NCBI RefSeq assembly: GCF_029892045.1
Contig: NZ_CP120367.1
Span: forward strand, 496,001-560,000
From: Sinorhizobium numidicum
Lineage (GTDB): Bacteria > Pseudomonadota > Alphaproteobacteria > Rhizobiales > Rhizobiaceae
Length of the DNA: 64,000 bases
Direction of reading: 5' to 3'
Shown: in pieces, positions 35,172 through 43,758 of the stretch
How positions within the stretch are numbered: the stretch's first letter is position 1
Layout of the letters: each line of letters opens with the position of its first letter
Program-made: the position numbers and the translations under genes
Notes under the pieces: model-generated
Databases searched by the model: none
What the model was told of the DNA's origin: nothing
The model's input: the letters and a program-made list of their open reading frames with translations, nothing else

Positions 35172-36725
35172 TCAAAGATGTGGACGAAGCTCTGCAAACA
35201 TGGCCTCGATTTGAGTGGCCTCTTTGTCAGTCAGACCAGCAAATTCCCGTTCGCGGGCACGCTTCGACAGTCTGCCGTCGTTCTGTCGCAGGAACCGGAA
35301 CAGGAGATCGAGCAGCCGGTCCGGCATGTCGACTATCCCGTGAACCCTGTCCTTGAACGCATCGTATGCCCTGAGGAACGCGGTCTCAGCCGGCAAGTCG
35401 ACGTCGACCGTGCGCGCCACGCAGGCGAACAGGAATTCAGCATGCGGCGTCGCGTCGAAAAAGCGGTAGAAATCGGCCGTCTCGTTCAACACCTCGACGT
35501 TGCCGCGATCGGTCGACCTCCAATGAATCTGTGGTAGTAGGCGGCGCGAATAGCTTTCCAGCACCTTACGATAGTCGTCGATCTGATCCAGGATGACGGC
35601 AGAAACAGGAAAAACCAGGCCGGGCGGATTGAAGCCGCGCTCGGCCAGAACATGATGGATGAGATAGCGGTGAAGACGGCCATTCCCGTCTTCGAAAGGA
35701 TGAATATAGATGAAGCCAAAGGCTAGGACGGCGGCAGCAAGCACTGGGTCGAGCTCTCGGGCCGCTCCCTTGTCGAAAGCGGTGAGCCCGTCGATGAGCT
35801 CTGGCAGATCCTCATGTCGCGCGCTGAGATGGTCAGGTATGGGTTCTCCAGTATGGCGATCGTGCTCGCCGACGAAGCCTCCCTCGGCGCGCAGTCCCAG
35901 GCGCACGAAGCGCGCATCGCCGATGACTATGCGTTGCAGGCGCTCCAGCTCGGCGCGGTCGATCGGGCGACGGCCCGCCTCGGCGATTACCCGGCCCCAG
36001 CGCTGGATCCGATATTGCGGCGGGTCTTCGCCTTCGATTTGAAAGCTCGATCTGGAGTCTTTCAAGAGCAGGAACGCCGCCGTTCGTGCCACTAGATCAG
36101 CCGGCATCTCGGCAATCAGACGCCGAGCCTCGCCTGCCAGATTGCGCGCCACGAACGCCTCGAGCGCCGGCGTCCGAAAGACCATAGGACAGAAGGCCGG
36201 CGTTCCTGGCAGATTGTTTCTCACGCGATGGCGGGTCGACGTTGCGCCCCCCGTCACCCACTGCTGGTCAGGATCGACCACAAGCGCATAGCTGCCTTGG
36301 ATCGCATCAGGAAGATCTAGCCGTGTACCAAGTAACCATTCGTAAAGAAACCACAGCCGCCGCGCATAAGAGCCGGTCGGAGACGCCCGCACGATGTCGG
36401 TTATCGCATCGGGGCCAGTGGCGCAAAACAGCGCTTTAAGGACTGCTAAGTCCAATCCCTCATAGCGCAGGGCAAAAGTCAGATTCCCGATAAGATCGGC
36501 ATCAGGAGCGTGCCGCGGCGTATAGATATTCCAGTCGTCCGTCTGATAGACCTTGTGGCGTGGACCAATGGCCGCCAGGATCCGAGGCAGCGGGACGGGC
36601 AGCTCATAGGCGCCGATCAAAGCAGCATATCCGGCAGGGATCGCTTCCTCCGGCAGCCAGCGGCCGTGAAAAACTCTTACAGCGGCTGAATATGGCTTCG
36701 GCTGCATTCCGCCCATGAATTTCAA
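35172..36725 (-). CDS. Fic-family AMP-transferase with inhibitory motif
   Basis: A 517-residue Fic protein. The core motif HPFEDGNGR at 342-350 has all catalytic residues (His342, Asp346, Asn348, Arg350). An N-terminal inhibitory helix motif SxxxEG is present at 227-232 (SFQIEG), marking a class II, self-inhibited Fic enzyme that would AMPylate target proteins when released. A winged-helix-like C-terminus follows. No antitoxin gene is adjacent. Family members act in stress control or as toxins; the target is unknown. The start at 36725 has TATTGAAATTC upstream without a clear ribosome binding site. Confidence 0.9.
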   Translation of the reverse strand: MKFMGGMQPKPYSAAVRVFHGRWLPEEAIPAGYAALIGAYELPVPLPRILAAIGPRHKVYQTDDWNIYTPRHAPDADLIGNLTFALRYEGLDLAVLKALFCATGPDAITDIVRASPTGSYARRLWFLYEWLLGTRLDLPDAIQGSYALVVDPDQQWVTGGATSTRHRVRNNLPGTPAFCPMVFRTPALEAFVARNLAGEARRLIAEMPADLVARTAAFLLLKDSRSSFQIEGEDPPQYRIQRWGRVIAEAGRRPIDRAELERLQRIVIGDARFVRLGLRAEGGFVGEHDRHTGEPIPDHLSARHEDLPELIDGLTAFDKGAARELDPVLAAAVLAFGFIYIHPFEDGNGRLHRYLIHHVLAERGFNPPGLVFPVSAVILDQIDDYRKVLESYSRRLLPQIHWRSTDRGNVEVLNETADFYRFFDATPHAEFLFACVARTVDVDLPAETAFLRAYDAFKDRVHGIVDMPDRLLDLLFRFLRQNDGRLSKRAREREFAGLTDKEATQIEAMFAELRPHL

Positions 36726-36802
36726 TACCCGCTCGTGAAAATAAGTCCTAAGGGGAGAATTTCATGAAAACTGATAATCTGCAACTACGGATGCGTGTTT
36801 CA

Positions 36803-36892
36803 GTAAGTCCCGGACACTGATTTCCGGTAAGTAGCGGACAGCAATTCCGCTAAATCCCGGACAGCGATTCCACTAAGTCCCCGACAATTGCC
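36803..36892. repeat. Four imperfect 23-bp tandem repeats (IS21-like end)
   Basis: Units beginning GTAAGTCCCGGACACTGATT at 36803, GTAAGTAGCGGACAGC at 36827, CTAAATCCCGGACAGC at 36850 and CTAAGTCCCCGACAAT at 36873 repeat with a period of 23. IS21-family elements carry such multiple terminal repeats with the same TAA-TCCCGGACA core, so this is probably an abandoned end of one. No istA/istB genes follow; the adjacent 36893-37218 holds no recognisable gene. Confidence 0.55.
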
Positions 36893-37218
36893 GGGCGGAT
36901 TTGACGGTCGGTTCTCGGCTGCGCCGTTCTGGCAAACTGGCCGCGCACGAGGCGTTGAGAGGGGGCCATGCCAGGACGGAAGCTTGAGGCGACGCTTCGA
37001 CGGGCGCCAGAGATAGCGTTGTTTGCGCGAGGTCAACTTTCAGTTAATTGAGGAGCACACAGGCGCCGAGCTCTACCATCTTCTCCATTGCCTCGACAGC
37101 GACCGCCTAGTCTGCGAGGGTTCACCAGGGCTGCGGAAGGTGAGAAACGGGCGGCCTTGGTAGCTCGGTGAGCGCCCTACCGAGATGGCCAAGTACGCCC
37201 CGACGGCGAGGCCAAAGA

Positions 37219-37878
37219 CTATATGGCTGCATACGCCACAATCTCGTGAACGCCTCGGTAAATCATCTCCATCGCAACATACAGGATGACCGCAAGGCCG
37301 ACATAGGCAATCCAGCGGTAGTGCTGTAGCAGCCGAGCAATAAAGCCAGCAGCTACACCCATGAGAGCGATCGACAATGCCAACCCAAAGACGAGCACGC
37401 CGGGGTGTTCGCGGGCAGCGCCTGCCACCGCCAGCACGTTGTCAAGAGACATCGATACGTCGGCAATCACGATCTGCGACGCCGCTTGTGCAAAAGTCTT
37501 GCGCGGCGCATTTCCAGCGACCCTTCCATCGCTGTCGATATCGCGATCTTCCAAAGCTTCGTGGGCGTCGACATCGCCGTGCTGGCCAGCGCGCAATTCC
37601 CGCCACATCTTCCAGCAGACCCAAAGTAGGAGGATGCCGCCGGCGAGAAGCAGCCCGATGACCTGCAAGAGCTGGGTCGTAATCGCCGCAAACCCGATGC
37701 GAAGCACGGTGGCAGCCGCGATGCCCACAAGGATGGCCGTGTTGCGCTGTTCTTTGGGCAGGCCAGCGGCCGCCAATCCAATGACAATCGCGTTGTCCCC
37801 AGCGAGGACAAGATCGATCATGATGACCTGGAGAAACGCGGAAAGGGCTTCCGCCGTAAGAAATTCGGTCATTGGCAT
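37219..37878 (-). CDS. TerC-family membrane protein (YjbE-like)
   Basis: A 219-residue integral membrane protein with about seven spans. LQVIMIDLVLAGDNAIVIGLAAAGLP carries the acidic DxxxxxDN motif of the TerC family, repeated as SMSLDNVLAVAGAA. YjbE/TerC members are linked to manganese export and membrane-protein metalation. Start at 37878 after AAAGG; a second ATG two codons on is equally possible. It is complete, unlike the Alx-type TerC relic at 26097. Confidence 0.88.
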   Translation of the reverse strand: MPMTEFLTAEALSAFLQVIMIDLVLAGDNAIVIGLAAAGLPKEQRNTAILVGIAAATVLRIGFAAITTQLLQVIGLLLAGGILLLWVCWKMWRELRAGQHGDVDAHEALEDRDIDSDGRVAGNAPRKTFAQAASQIVIADVSMSLDNVLAVAGAAREHPGVLVFGLALSIALMGVAAGFIARLLQHYRWIAYVGLAVILYVAMEMIYRGVHEIVAYAAI

Positions 37879-38101
37879 TCGCCTTTATGGTCGGGAGGGC
37901 CTGAATGCGATGGAACGATCCAGCCCGTCGCGGTCGGCTTTGACGAGCCCTAACATAGCCGGTTTGACGATAAGATCGGCGACCCCATCGAAGTCACTGA
38001 CACAAGTTACTGCCCATCTATAATGCACCGAGCACCGCCCACAATAGAGCTAACGGGCAAGCTGAACAAAGACGCTAGGGGCTACATGACCAGAGCCATT
38101 G

Positions 38102-38183
38102 AGCTTTTCTCTAGCACGTGGTGCCCACGTTTGACGGCAGCGATGATTTTGTCGGGATCGGCGGCCCAAGTGTAAGCGATGTT
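38102..38183 (-). pseudogene. C-terminal remnant of an IS630-family transposase
   Basis: The minus strand reads YTWAADPDKIIAAVKRGHHVLE, closely matching the TADPDKIIAAVKRG C-terminus of IS630-family transposases. No further transposase sequence is visible on either side; the rest of 37879-38549 has no recognisable gene, apart from a hydrophobic frame on the minus strand near 38290-38350 of unknown origin. Confidence 0.6.
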
Positions 38184-38549
38184 TACGGCCGAAGGCGTGG
38201 TCGCGCTGCTACAAGGCCTCAGCCGTCAAACGCGTGCTTTCATTCTGTTGGGGCGAGGGCGCAGTTGTTCGCTTCTTCGAGCGAAGAAGTTCGTTCTAAA
38301 GCCCAGATAGGCGAGCGCGAGGATCACGCCCAACCCCAATGTATGCATTCGTGTAGAGTGTCACCAATAGCCCCAAGGCGATGCTGCTGCCGCCAGATTA
38401 GTCCGAAGCTTAATCGAGTATGGCTTGCCTTTCCGACGTTCGCTTGCGTATTCGTGGCAGTCACCGGGTTCCTTGCGCTGGTTCGTGGGACCGACTGACT
38501 TGTCCAAGAACAGGATCGACGGATGCGGCCATGTGGGCTTAACCGGCGT

Positions 38550-38835
38550 TCACTCTTCAACCGCGATCGCTCTGATGAGAGCTACCACTTGGCGACGAAC
38601 CCGCGTGTCGCTTAGCTGAGCAAATGCCCGGTTAAGAGCAATACCCTCTGGACTGGACAGATGCTGGTCAAGGTCACCATCGGCCTTCGACACAGCGCCG
38701 CCGTCGCCTGGGCCGTCAAAGAGGTGGGAAACCGGCACGTTCAGTACGTCCGCGATGGCTTGAAGACGGCTCGAACTCACCGTGTTGGCGGCTTTCTCAT
38801 ATTTTGTACCTGCTGAAACGTCACTCCGATGGCCA
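38550..38835 (-). pseudogene. Truncated, frameshifted XRE-family regulator
   Basis: The downstream part encodes SSSRLQAIADVLNVPVSHLF and a helical tail, the usual end of a rhizobial XRE/Cro-type regulator. Upstream, GVTFQQVQ lies in one frame and KYEKAANTVSSSRLQ in another; one missing A in CAAAATATGAG (CAAAAATATGAG expected) explains the shift. The first helices of the DNA-binding domain are absent. A GTG at 38780 could still start a C-terminal piece. Confidence 0.65.
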
Positions 38836-39110
38836 TATTGATCGAGCCCGGCAATGGCCCGCCTTTGGAAGGGCTTGAGAACGGCAAGTCGACCGCGATC
38901 AGGTTTGTGATTTCATCTTCAAATGTTCGCATGGCGCACTTTCAAATGCCGCATGAGCGGATGTCCGGTCCCCCTAAGTTTCGGATGTGGTGCGCCGCAT
39001 CGCTGGTGAATGTTCTCATTATGTTCTCATAATTCTGCAAGTCAATGACGAGAGTTTGATCGTGTGCAAGCCGAAATATCTGCAACCGTTCGGGACCCTC
39101 CGAAGCGCCG

Positions 39111-39527
39111 ATGCGTTTAGCAAGCTTGGATTACGCAATTGGAGGCAGGAGTTTGCACCGAGAACTGAATGCATCAGCGATCCACATAGCGCTGCTGGAG
39201 ATCGATGACGACTTACGGCAGAGGCTCCTGTCTGGTCAAAAAATAGAACCGCCTGATCGTAGGAGCGCCGCTGCTATCGCCATTCATGTTTTCATGCGCG
39301 TGCGGCGCGACTACCAATTTCACCGGAACTCAGCGGAAGCGACCCAGGACGAGGTCATCGGGCAAATCGCCAACGCTATCTGGGCGGTTCCGGAGATGAT
39401 TGTTGAGGACTTCGCGCGGAAGCCGCCGGGTCCACGTACCGCCGCTACGCACTACATCGCCCGCGAAATCTTTCGAGCGCTGACCGCTGCCTTTAAGCCG
39501 GTCTATGTTCAGGCCGACCATGGCTGA
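39111..39527 (+). CDS. Hypothetical protein
   Basis: A 138-residue charged, helical protein without membrane segments or recognised domain. Distinct stretches are LHRELNASAIHIALLEIDDDL and VIGQIANAIWAVPEMIVEDF. It precedes the ATP-dependent DNA ligase gene by 72 bases on the same strand. The ribosome binding site is weak, so the exact start is uncertain and the gene itself is only moderately supported. Confidence 0.4.
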   Translation: MRLASLDYAIGGRSLHRELNASAIHIALLEIDDDLRQRLLSGQKIEPPDRRSAAAIAIHVFMRVRRDYQFHRNSAEATQDEVIGQIANAIWAVPEMIVEDFARKPPGPRTAATHYIAREIFRALTAAFKPVYVQADHG

Positions 39528-39599
39528 TCTCGATTGATCCAGAGGTATTTTTAATGACATGGCACTGCCGTTAATTGGCCCTCGTACGTTAATGATCGC

Positions 39600-40586
39600 A
39601 TGGCCAGAGCACCGCCAAAACCACCGAGCGACACGCCTCCACCAGACCCGATGCCGGATCGGATTGACCCATGCCTGGCGCTGCTGGTCAACAGTCCGCC
39701 GAAAGGGCCTGACTGGGCCTATGAGGTGAAGTGGGATGGCTACCGCGTGGCCGTGCACGTCGAGCCGGGGAGGGTGCGCGTCATCACACGTGGAGGGTAT
39801 GACTGGACGCAGCGTTTTCCCGCCATCGCAGAGGAGGCGTGCGAGCTCGGGCACGACACGATGATCATCGACGGCGAGGCGGTCGTACTCGATGAGCATG
39901 GCCGGTCCGATTTCGGTGCGCTGCAGTGGGCGCTCGGCAAGCGGCCAAGCCTGCAAGATAACCGTGAGATCATCTTCTTCGCATTCGATCTGCTTTATAT
40001 CGACGGGCACGATCTGCGGCGTCTGAAGCAGAGAGAGCGCCGGCGTCGTCTGGAGCCGATCGTCGCCGGCCGGACGGGTCTCATTCGTCTTTCGGAAGAG
40101 GCAGATGCTGTCGGCGACGAATTCCTCCGCGTCGCCTGCGAGCACGGTCTTGAGGGAATCATCGCAAAGCATCGCGAAAGCCCCTATCGCTCAGGCCGGC
40201 GTCCTGATTGGCTCAAGATCAAGTGTGTGCGCAGCGACAGCTTCTTGATCATCGGCTTCGAGCCATCGACCGCGATGCCCGGCGCGATCGCGCGGCTGCT
40301 TCTGGCCGCGAGAAAAGGTGACGAGCTCGTCTACGTCGGCGGCGTCGGTACCGGATTCTCGCGCGAGGTGGCGGTGGAGCTGCGTAAGCTGCTCGAGGGG
40401 ATGGTCACGAAGAAACCGGCCGTCGCCTTAAAGCGGAAGGGTGCCGTATTTACCGAAACGGTGCTGGTCGCCGAGGTTGAATATCGCGCTTGGACGGAGG
40501 ACGGGAAGCTGCGGCATCCATCGTTCAAGGGGATCAGGGAACGAGCTGATGATGCGACGGTGTATTCTCTGACACGTGAGCGGTAG
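39600..40586 (+). CDS. ATP-dependent DNA ligase (LigC/LigD-ligase type)
   Basis: A 328-residue stand-alone ligase of the bacterial NHEJ group. The adenylation domain carries the nucleophile Lys44 in YEVKWDGYRV, IDGEAVVLD, FFAFDLLYIDG, GLEGIIAKH and DWLKIK (motifs I-V); an OB-fold C-terminal domain follows with FLIIGFEPS and VYVGGVGTGF and ends HPSFKGIRERAD. It lacks the polymerase and nuclease modules of full LigD. No Ku gene is in the window. Plasmid-borne copies of such ligases are usual in rhizobia. Confidence 0.9.
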   Translation: MARAPPKPPSDTPPPDPMPDRIDPCLALLVNSPPKGPDWAYEVKWDGYRVAVHVEPGRVRVITRGGYDWTQRFPAIAEEACELGHDTMIIDGEAVVLDEHGRSDFGALQWALGKRPSLQDNREIIFFAFDLLYIDGHDLRRLKQRERRRRLEPIVAGRTGLIRLSEEADAVGDEFLRVACEHGLEGIIAKHRESPYRSGRRPDWLKIKCVRSDSFLIIGFEPSTAMPGAIARLLLAARKGDELVYVGGVGTGFSREVAVELRKLLEGMVTKKPAVALKRKGAVFTETVLVAEVEYRAWTEDGKLRHPSFKGIRERADDATVYSLTRER

Positions 40587-40735
40587 TTCCCGAGGCAAAC
40601 GACAGGGCGGAGCTCGGCGCAGGTTGAAAGCTCCTCGACTCCCATTGAACTGCAAAGTTGAATAGTTGACATCAAAGGGACTCCTAGCTACCTATGGTAG
40701 ATTAACCCCTAATTTTGTAGTGTAGATTTTTTTAC

Positions 40736-40957
40736 ATGAAAGGGCGCCGGATGATCCGAAGCGTCGTTGAGGTTATTGCAGTTGTCGTTTGCGCCTCAAT
40801 CGGAGTGGCACTGGTTACACTCGGAGTTGAGTTTGTCGAATACGGTAGCGTCTTGCAAATCCTGCTGGTTGTGTCGGCCGCTGTCGTGCTGAGCGCCGTA
40901 GCGATATGGAGCGCTTGGCGCATCTTCTATCATGAATACCCGTTTCACCCCGGGTAA
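40736..40957 (+). CDS. Small two-span membrane protein, unknown
   Basis: A 73-residue protein with two hydrophobic segments (VVEVIAVVVCASIGVALVTL and ILLVVSAAVVLSAVAIWSAW) and a short charged loop. No family recognised. ATG 40736 or the in-frame ATG 40751 (after GAAAGGG) may be the start. The AT-rich stretch just upstream (40655-40735) probably contains its promoter. Confidence 0.5.
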   Translation: MKGRRMIRSVVEVIAVVVCASIGVALVTLGVEFVEYGSVLQILLVVSAAVVLSAVAIWSAWRIFYHEYPFHPG

Positions 40958-41323
40958 GCCGTTGGTCTGCAACTCGTCCGCCCTTAGGCCGATGACGGAA
41001 ACAAGGTCTGCGCAACAGGATGACGAGTCGGCGATATTCGACATCTCAACAGGCGGATCGTGATTTTTCCAGCTGAGCCAAAGCGCGGGTAGTAATTAGG
41101 CTTGGCCGGGCACCTGTTCATGTTCACATTTCGAAAATCAGCGTTCTCTAAGCATTGAAGGAGGAACGGGACAGCCGGAGAGGGGTTCCAATGGGCGGCC
41201 GGTGTTGGCGCTCGCTTAATCCCTCCCGCTCGGCACGTTCTTCAGCGTCTTTATGACATCGGCCGCATCAATGAGGGCATCGCGGATCTCTGCTGCGGAA
41301 AGCGTCCGGTGATGCGCGCTCGG
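40958..41323. other. Gene-free stretch
   Basis: About 365 bases with no frame carrying a recognisable domain, hairpin or repeat. It separates convergent small membrane-protein genes. Confidence 0.4.
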
Positions 41324-41563
41324 CTATGCGATCAGGACCACAAGAGCGATCACGAGTACCCACGGGATCAGACCAAACCATCCTTCCATGGGGGCGTGGC
41401 AGAGCAGTGCGCCATCTGAGACACGTTTAAATCCCAACCAGTTAAACCCTGTCTCGGTAGAGGATGCGGGTTCTACGCGCACCTTCCCACGGGTGATGAG
41501 CGGCAATATGAGCCTAGCCGTGGTGTAGCCGATCACTTCAAGAATAAAGTCGATAATGACCAA
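41324..41563 (-). CDS. Small membrane protein, unknown
   Basis: A 79-residue protein with an N-terminal span (VIIDFILEVIGYTTARLILP) and a C-terminal span (GWFGLIPWVLVIALVVLIA), joined by a short polar loop ending in LGFKRVSDGALL. TTG 41563 follows GGAGG at a nine-base spacing and is preferred to the ATG at 41704, which would overlap the start of the divergent gene. No family recognised. Confidence 0.5.
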   Translation of the reverse strand: MVIIDFILEVIGYTTARLILPLITRGKVRVEPASSTETGFNWLGFKRVSDGALLCHAPMEGWFGLIPWVLVIALVVLIA

Positions 41564-41691
41564 GAGTGACGCCTCCGGCGCGATGTTCAATGGCAATAAC
41601 TCGTCGCGAGGACGGCAAGTTGCGAGCTGATGAAGTCGCCTTCCGCTGCTGTTATACAAGACACGGAAGACGTTGATTGGCTGCCCAATTG

Positions 41692-42108
41692 ATGAAGATG
41701 TCACGGTTTGGATTTTTGTTCTTGCTTCTCATCAGCATGGTGCAACGGGCGGCAGCAAGCTCCGATGAGGTCGAAAAGTTCGTTATTGCCGCTCTTGATC
41801 TCTCAGAATTTGAGACAATGCCAGCGGAACAGCGCAGGCAACTCGTTGAAGCTTCGTTGGCCTATTGGAAGAATTTTGACAGTCGCGTCCCGCGCAACTC
41901 TCCGGCTGATGCTGAATGGTTCCTCAGTGAACTGGATACGACCGATACAACTCGGATCGGTCGGGCAATAAACACCCCGGCATATGCTCTTATGCAGCTT
42001 TCCGACCTGGATTGCTGTCTCGTCGACTTTAAGAACGTCCCCCAAAAAACAACCGCTGCGGGGTCGTTTGCGGGAGAGTGGCAGACAGAAATGGACCGAG
42101 AAGCCTGA
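41692..42108 (+). CDS. Small exported protein, unknown
   Basis: A 138-residue protein with a clear signal peptide (FGFLFLLLISMVQRAAASS) and a soluble, mostly helical remainder with an AEQRRQLVEASLAYWKNFDS segment and a CC pair. No family recognised. In-frame ATGs at 41692 and 41698 are both possible starts; neither has a strong ribosome binding site. Divergent from the small membrane-protein gene at 41563. Confidence 0.55.
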   Translation: MKMSRFGFLFLLLISMVQRAAASSDEVEKFVIAALDLSEFETMPAEQRRQLVEASLAYWKNFDSRVPRNSPADAEWFLSELDTTDTTRIGRAINTPAYALMQLSDLDCCLVDFKNVPQKTTAAGSFAGEWQTEMDREA

Positions 42109-42587
42109 CCGGGTGCTGCCGGTCGGGTGCGGCGCGACGATCAAAGTGAGCGCGCGTACGCCTTTGTCGTCATGACCTGCGTGCCCATGGTCGACAGCGC
42201 CCATGTCCTTCGCTCCTTCCGCTGACGCACGCCGCGGCTGGTGTCAGTGCGGTCGGGCGTTGGATGACGCTGACTTTTTTCGGCTGCGCTTTCATCGCTT
42301 CATCGTGCCACTCGTCGTCGACGGTCCGCTCAACCGCACCCCTCTTGTGATTTTGATCGAGCAGTGCGTGGCACCCCTCAACGAAGCGATATGGTCAAGT
42401 TCAATAATCGACGCAGGCACAAAGCATGCCGGGTATGCTTCAATGCAACCCTGGTAAACCCTGGGATCGTGGACAATTTACGGGGGAGGGGACAGGGTGT
42501 ACTCTTTTCCGAGAACCGCGGTGGCGACCTTGAGGAGTGCAGGAAATTCCTGTTTGAATGCGTGCAAGCCGTCCCGGAGACAGAGCG
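42109..42587. other. Gene-free stretch upstream of the sox-fcc genes
   Basis: About 480 bases with only unrelated short frames. It should contain the promoter for soxYZ-fccAB. I looked for FNR/FixK boxes (TTGAT-N4-ATCAA) and saw none; no other named operator is evident. Confidence 0.4.
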
Positions 42588-43037
42588 ATGAGCCTGACGC
42601 GACGTCATATGCTGACCAGCACAATCGGAACAGTGGCATGTGCGGTTGCCCTGCTGACGCCGAAGCGTGCGCGGGGGGCGGATGAGGTGGAGGACTTCCT
42701 GTGGCGCCTGACCGGGCGGAAGGCAACGCCTTCGAATCGGCTTCGCCTCGTGATGCCAGCGGAATTCCCGACCGGCTATACGGTGCCTATGAGCATCACG
42801 GTCGACAGTCCGATGACCGAGGCCGACCACGTTAAATCCGTCCGCGTTTTCGCTCCGAAGAATCCGCTCGTCGAAGTGGTGCAGTTTCATTTCGTTCCGG
42901 GGCGCAGCCTCTCCAGCGTCTCAACCCGCGTTCGGCTGGCCGCTCCGCAACATGTGGTGGCGCTTGCTGAGATGAGCGACGGTAGCCTACTGATGGCAAA
43001 GGCCTGGGTGGCTGTGGCCACGAATGGCTGTCTCTGA
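42588..43037 (+). CDS. soxY: SoxY-like thiosulfate-oxidation carrier with atypical C-terminus
   Basis: A 149-residue exported protein. A twin-arginine-like start (SLTRRHMLTSTIGTVACAVA) leads to an Ig-like SoxY domain with PAEFPTGYTVPMSITVDSPM and FHFVPGRSLSSVSTRVRLA. SoxY normally ends GGCGG, a swinging arm whose Cys carries the sulfur substrate; here the end is TNGCL, with Cys148 the penultimate residue. The Cys is kept but the flexible glycines are not. SoxZ follows 21 bases later. No soxA, soxX, soxB, soxC or soxD was seen, so carriage of sulfur for FccAB rather than full thiosulfate oxidation is likely. Confidence 0.82.
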   Translation: MSLTRRHMLTSTIGTVACAVALLTPKRARGADEVEDFLWRLTGRKATPSNRLRLVMPAEFPTGYTVPMSITVDSPMTEADHVKSVRVFAPKNPLVEVVQFHFVPGRSLSSVSTRVRLAAPQHVVALAEMSDGSLLMAKAWVAVATNGCL

Positions 43038-43058
43038 AATTTGCGCAAGGAGGTAGGC

Positions 43059-43385
43059 GTGACCACTCCCATACCCCGCGTGATGGTTCCGGGCTCGGTA
43101 GCAAAAAATGACGTATTCACGGTCAAGGCCATCATTCAGCACCAGATGGAGACGGGACTGCGCACCGATTCCACGGGCAAGACGATCCCGCGCAAGATCA
43201 TCAACCAGTTCGTCTGCCGCTACGGCGGGCTCGAGGTCTTCCGCGCCGATCTGCACGAAGCGGTCTCGGCCAATCCGTTCCTGGAGTTCAATCTGCGTGC
43301 GACGGAAAACGGTCGCCTTGAGTTCTCCTGGCGGGAGGACGGCGGCGCGACCTATTCCCTCTTTCATGACATAGTGGTCACCTGA
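43059..43385 (+). CDS. soxZ: SoxZ, partner of SoxY
   Basis: A 108-residue protein that pairs with SoxY in the periplasm. GTG 43059 lies after AAGGAGGTAGGC, an excellent ribosome binding site; the longer in-frame start at 43041 would include that site. Features: RVMVPGSVAKNDVFTVKAII, MEtGLRTDSTGK (the usual MxTGxRxDxxGxxIPRxII pattern) and EFSWREDGGATYSL. It has no signal peptide and travels with SoxY. The next gene starts at the base after its stop. Confidence 0.9.
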   Translation: MTTPIPRVMVPGSVAKNDVFTVKAIIQHQMETGLRTDSTGKTIPRKIINQFVCRYGGLEVFRADLHEAVSANPFLEFNLRATENGRLEFSWREDGGATYSLFHDIVVT

Positions 43386-43386
43386 C

Positions 43387-43758
43387 ATGCAGCTCGTACG
43401 GAAGGCCGCGACTGTCTCGCGTGCGAAGGGCCTCGCAGCCGAAATCCGTTGGTTGCTCGGTGTTTCGCTTTCCGCAATTCTCCTTTTTCCCGGAAATTCG
43501 GCCGCCGAGGACGGGAGCCAGGGCGCGCAGATCGCCGCCACCTGTGCCTCCTGCCACGACCCAGCCGGCCGCGGGCAGGCCATTCCGCCGATTGTGGGAA
43601 TGGACGAACAGGGGATCGTCAAGGCCATGCTCGCCTTTCGTGCAAGCGAAAGCCCCAGCCTTGTGATGCATGCCGTTGCACTGTCGCTCACCGACGGCGA
43701 ACTGGCCGCGATGGCGCGCTATCTCACTGGAAAAGCCAACGCCGGATGGCAGCCATGA
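43387..43758 (+). CDS. fccA: Monohaem cytochrome c subunit of sulfide dehydrogenase
   Basis: A 123-residue exported cytochrome c. After a long N-terminal region and signal (IRWLLGVSLSAILLFPGNSAA) comes the haem site CASCH (Cys53, Cys56, His57) and a later Met in VMHAVALSLTDGEL as likely sixth ligand. It is the haem subunit that takes electrons from the flavoprotein encoded next; the genes overlap in ATGA. Electrons would pass to another cytochrome and the cbb3 oxidase further along the island. Confidence 0.87.
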   Translation: MQLVRKAATVSRAKGLAAEIRWLLGVSLSAILLFPGNSAAEDGSQGAQIAATCASCHDPAGRGQAIPPIVGMDEQGIVKAMLAFRASESPSLVMHAVALSLTDGELAAMARYLTGKANAGWQP

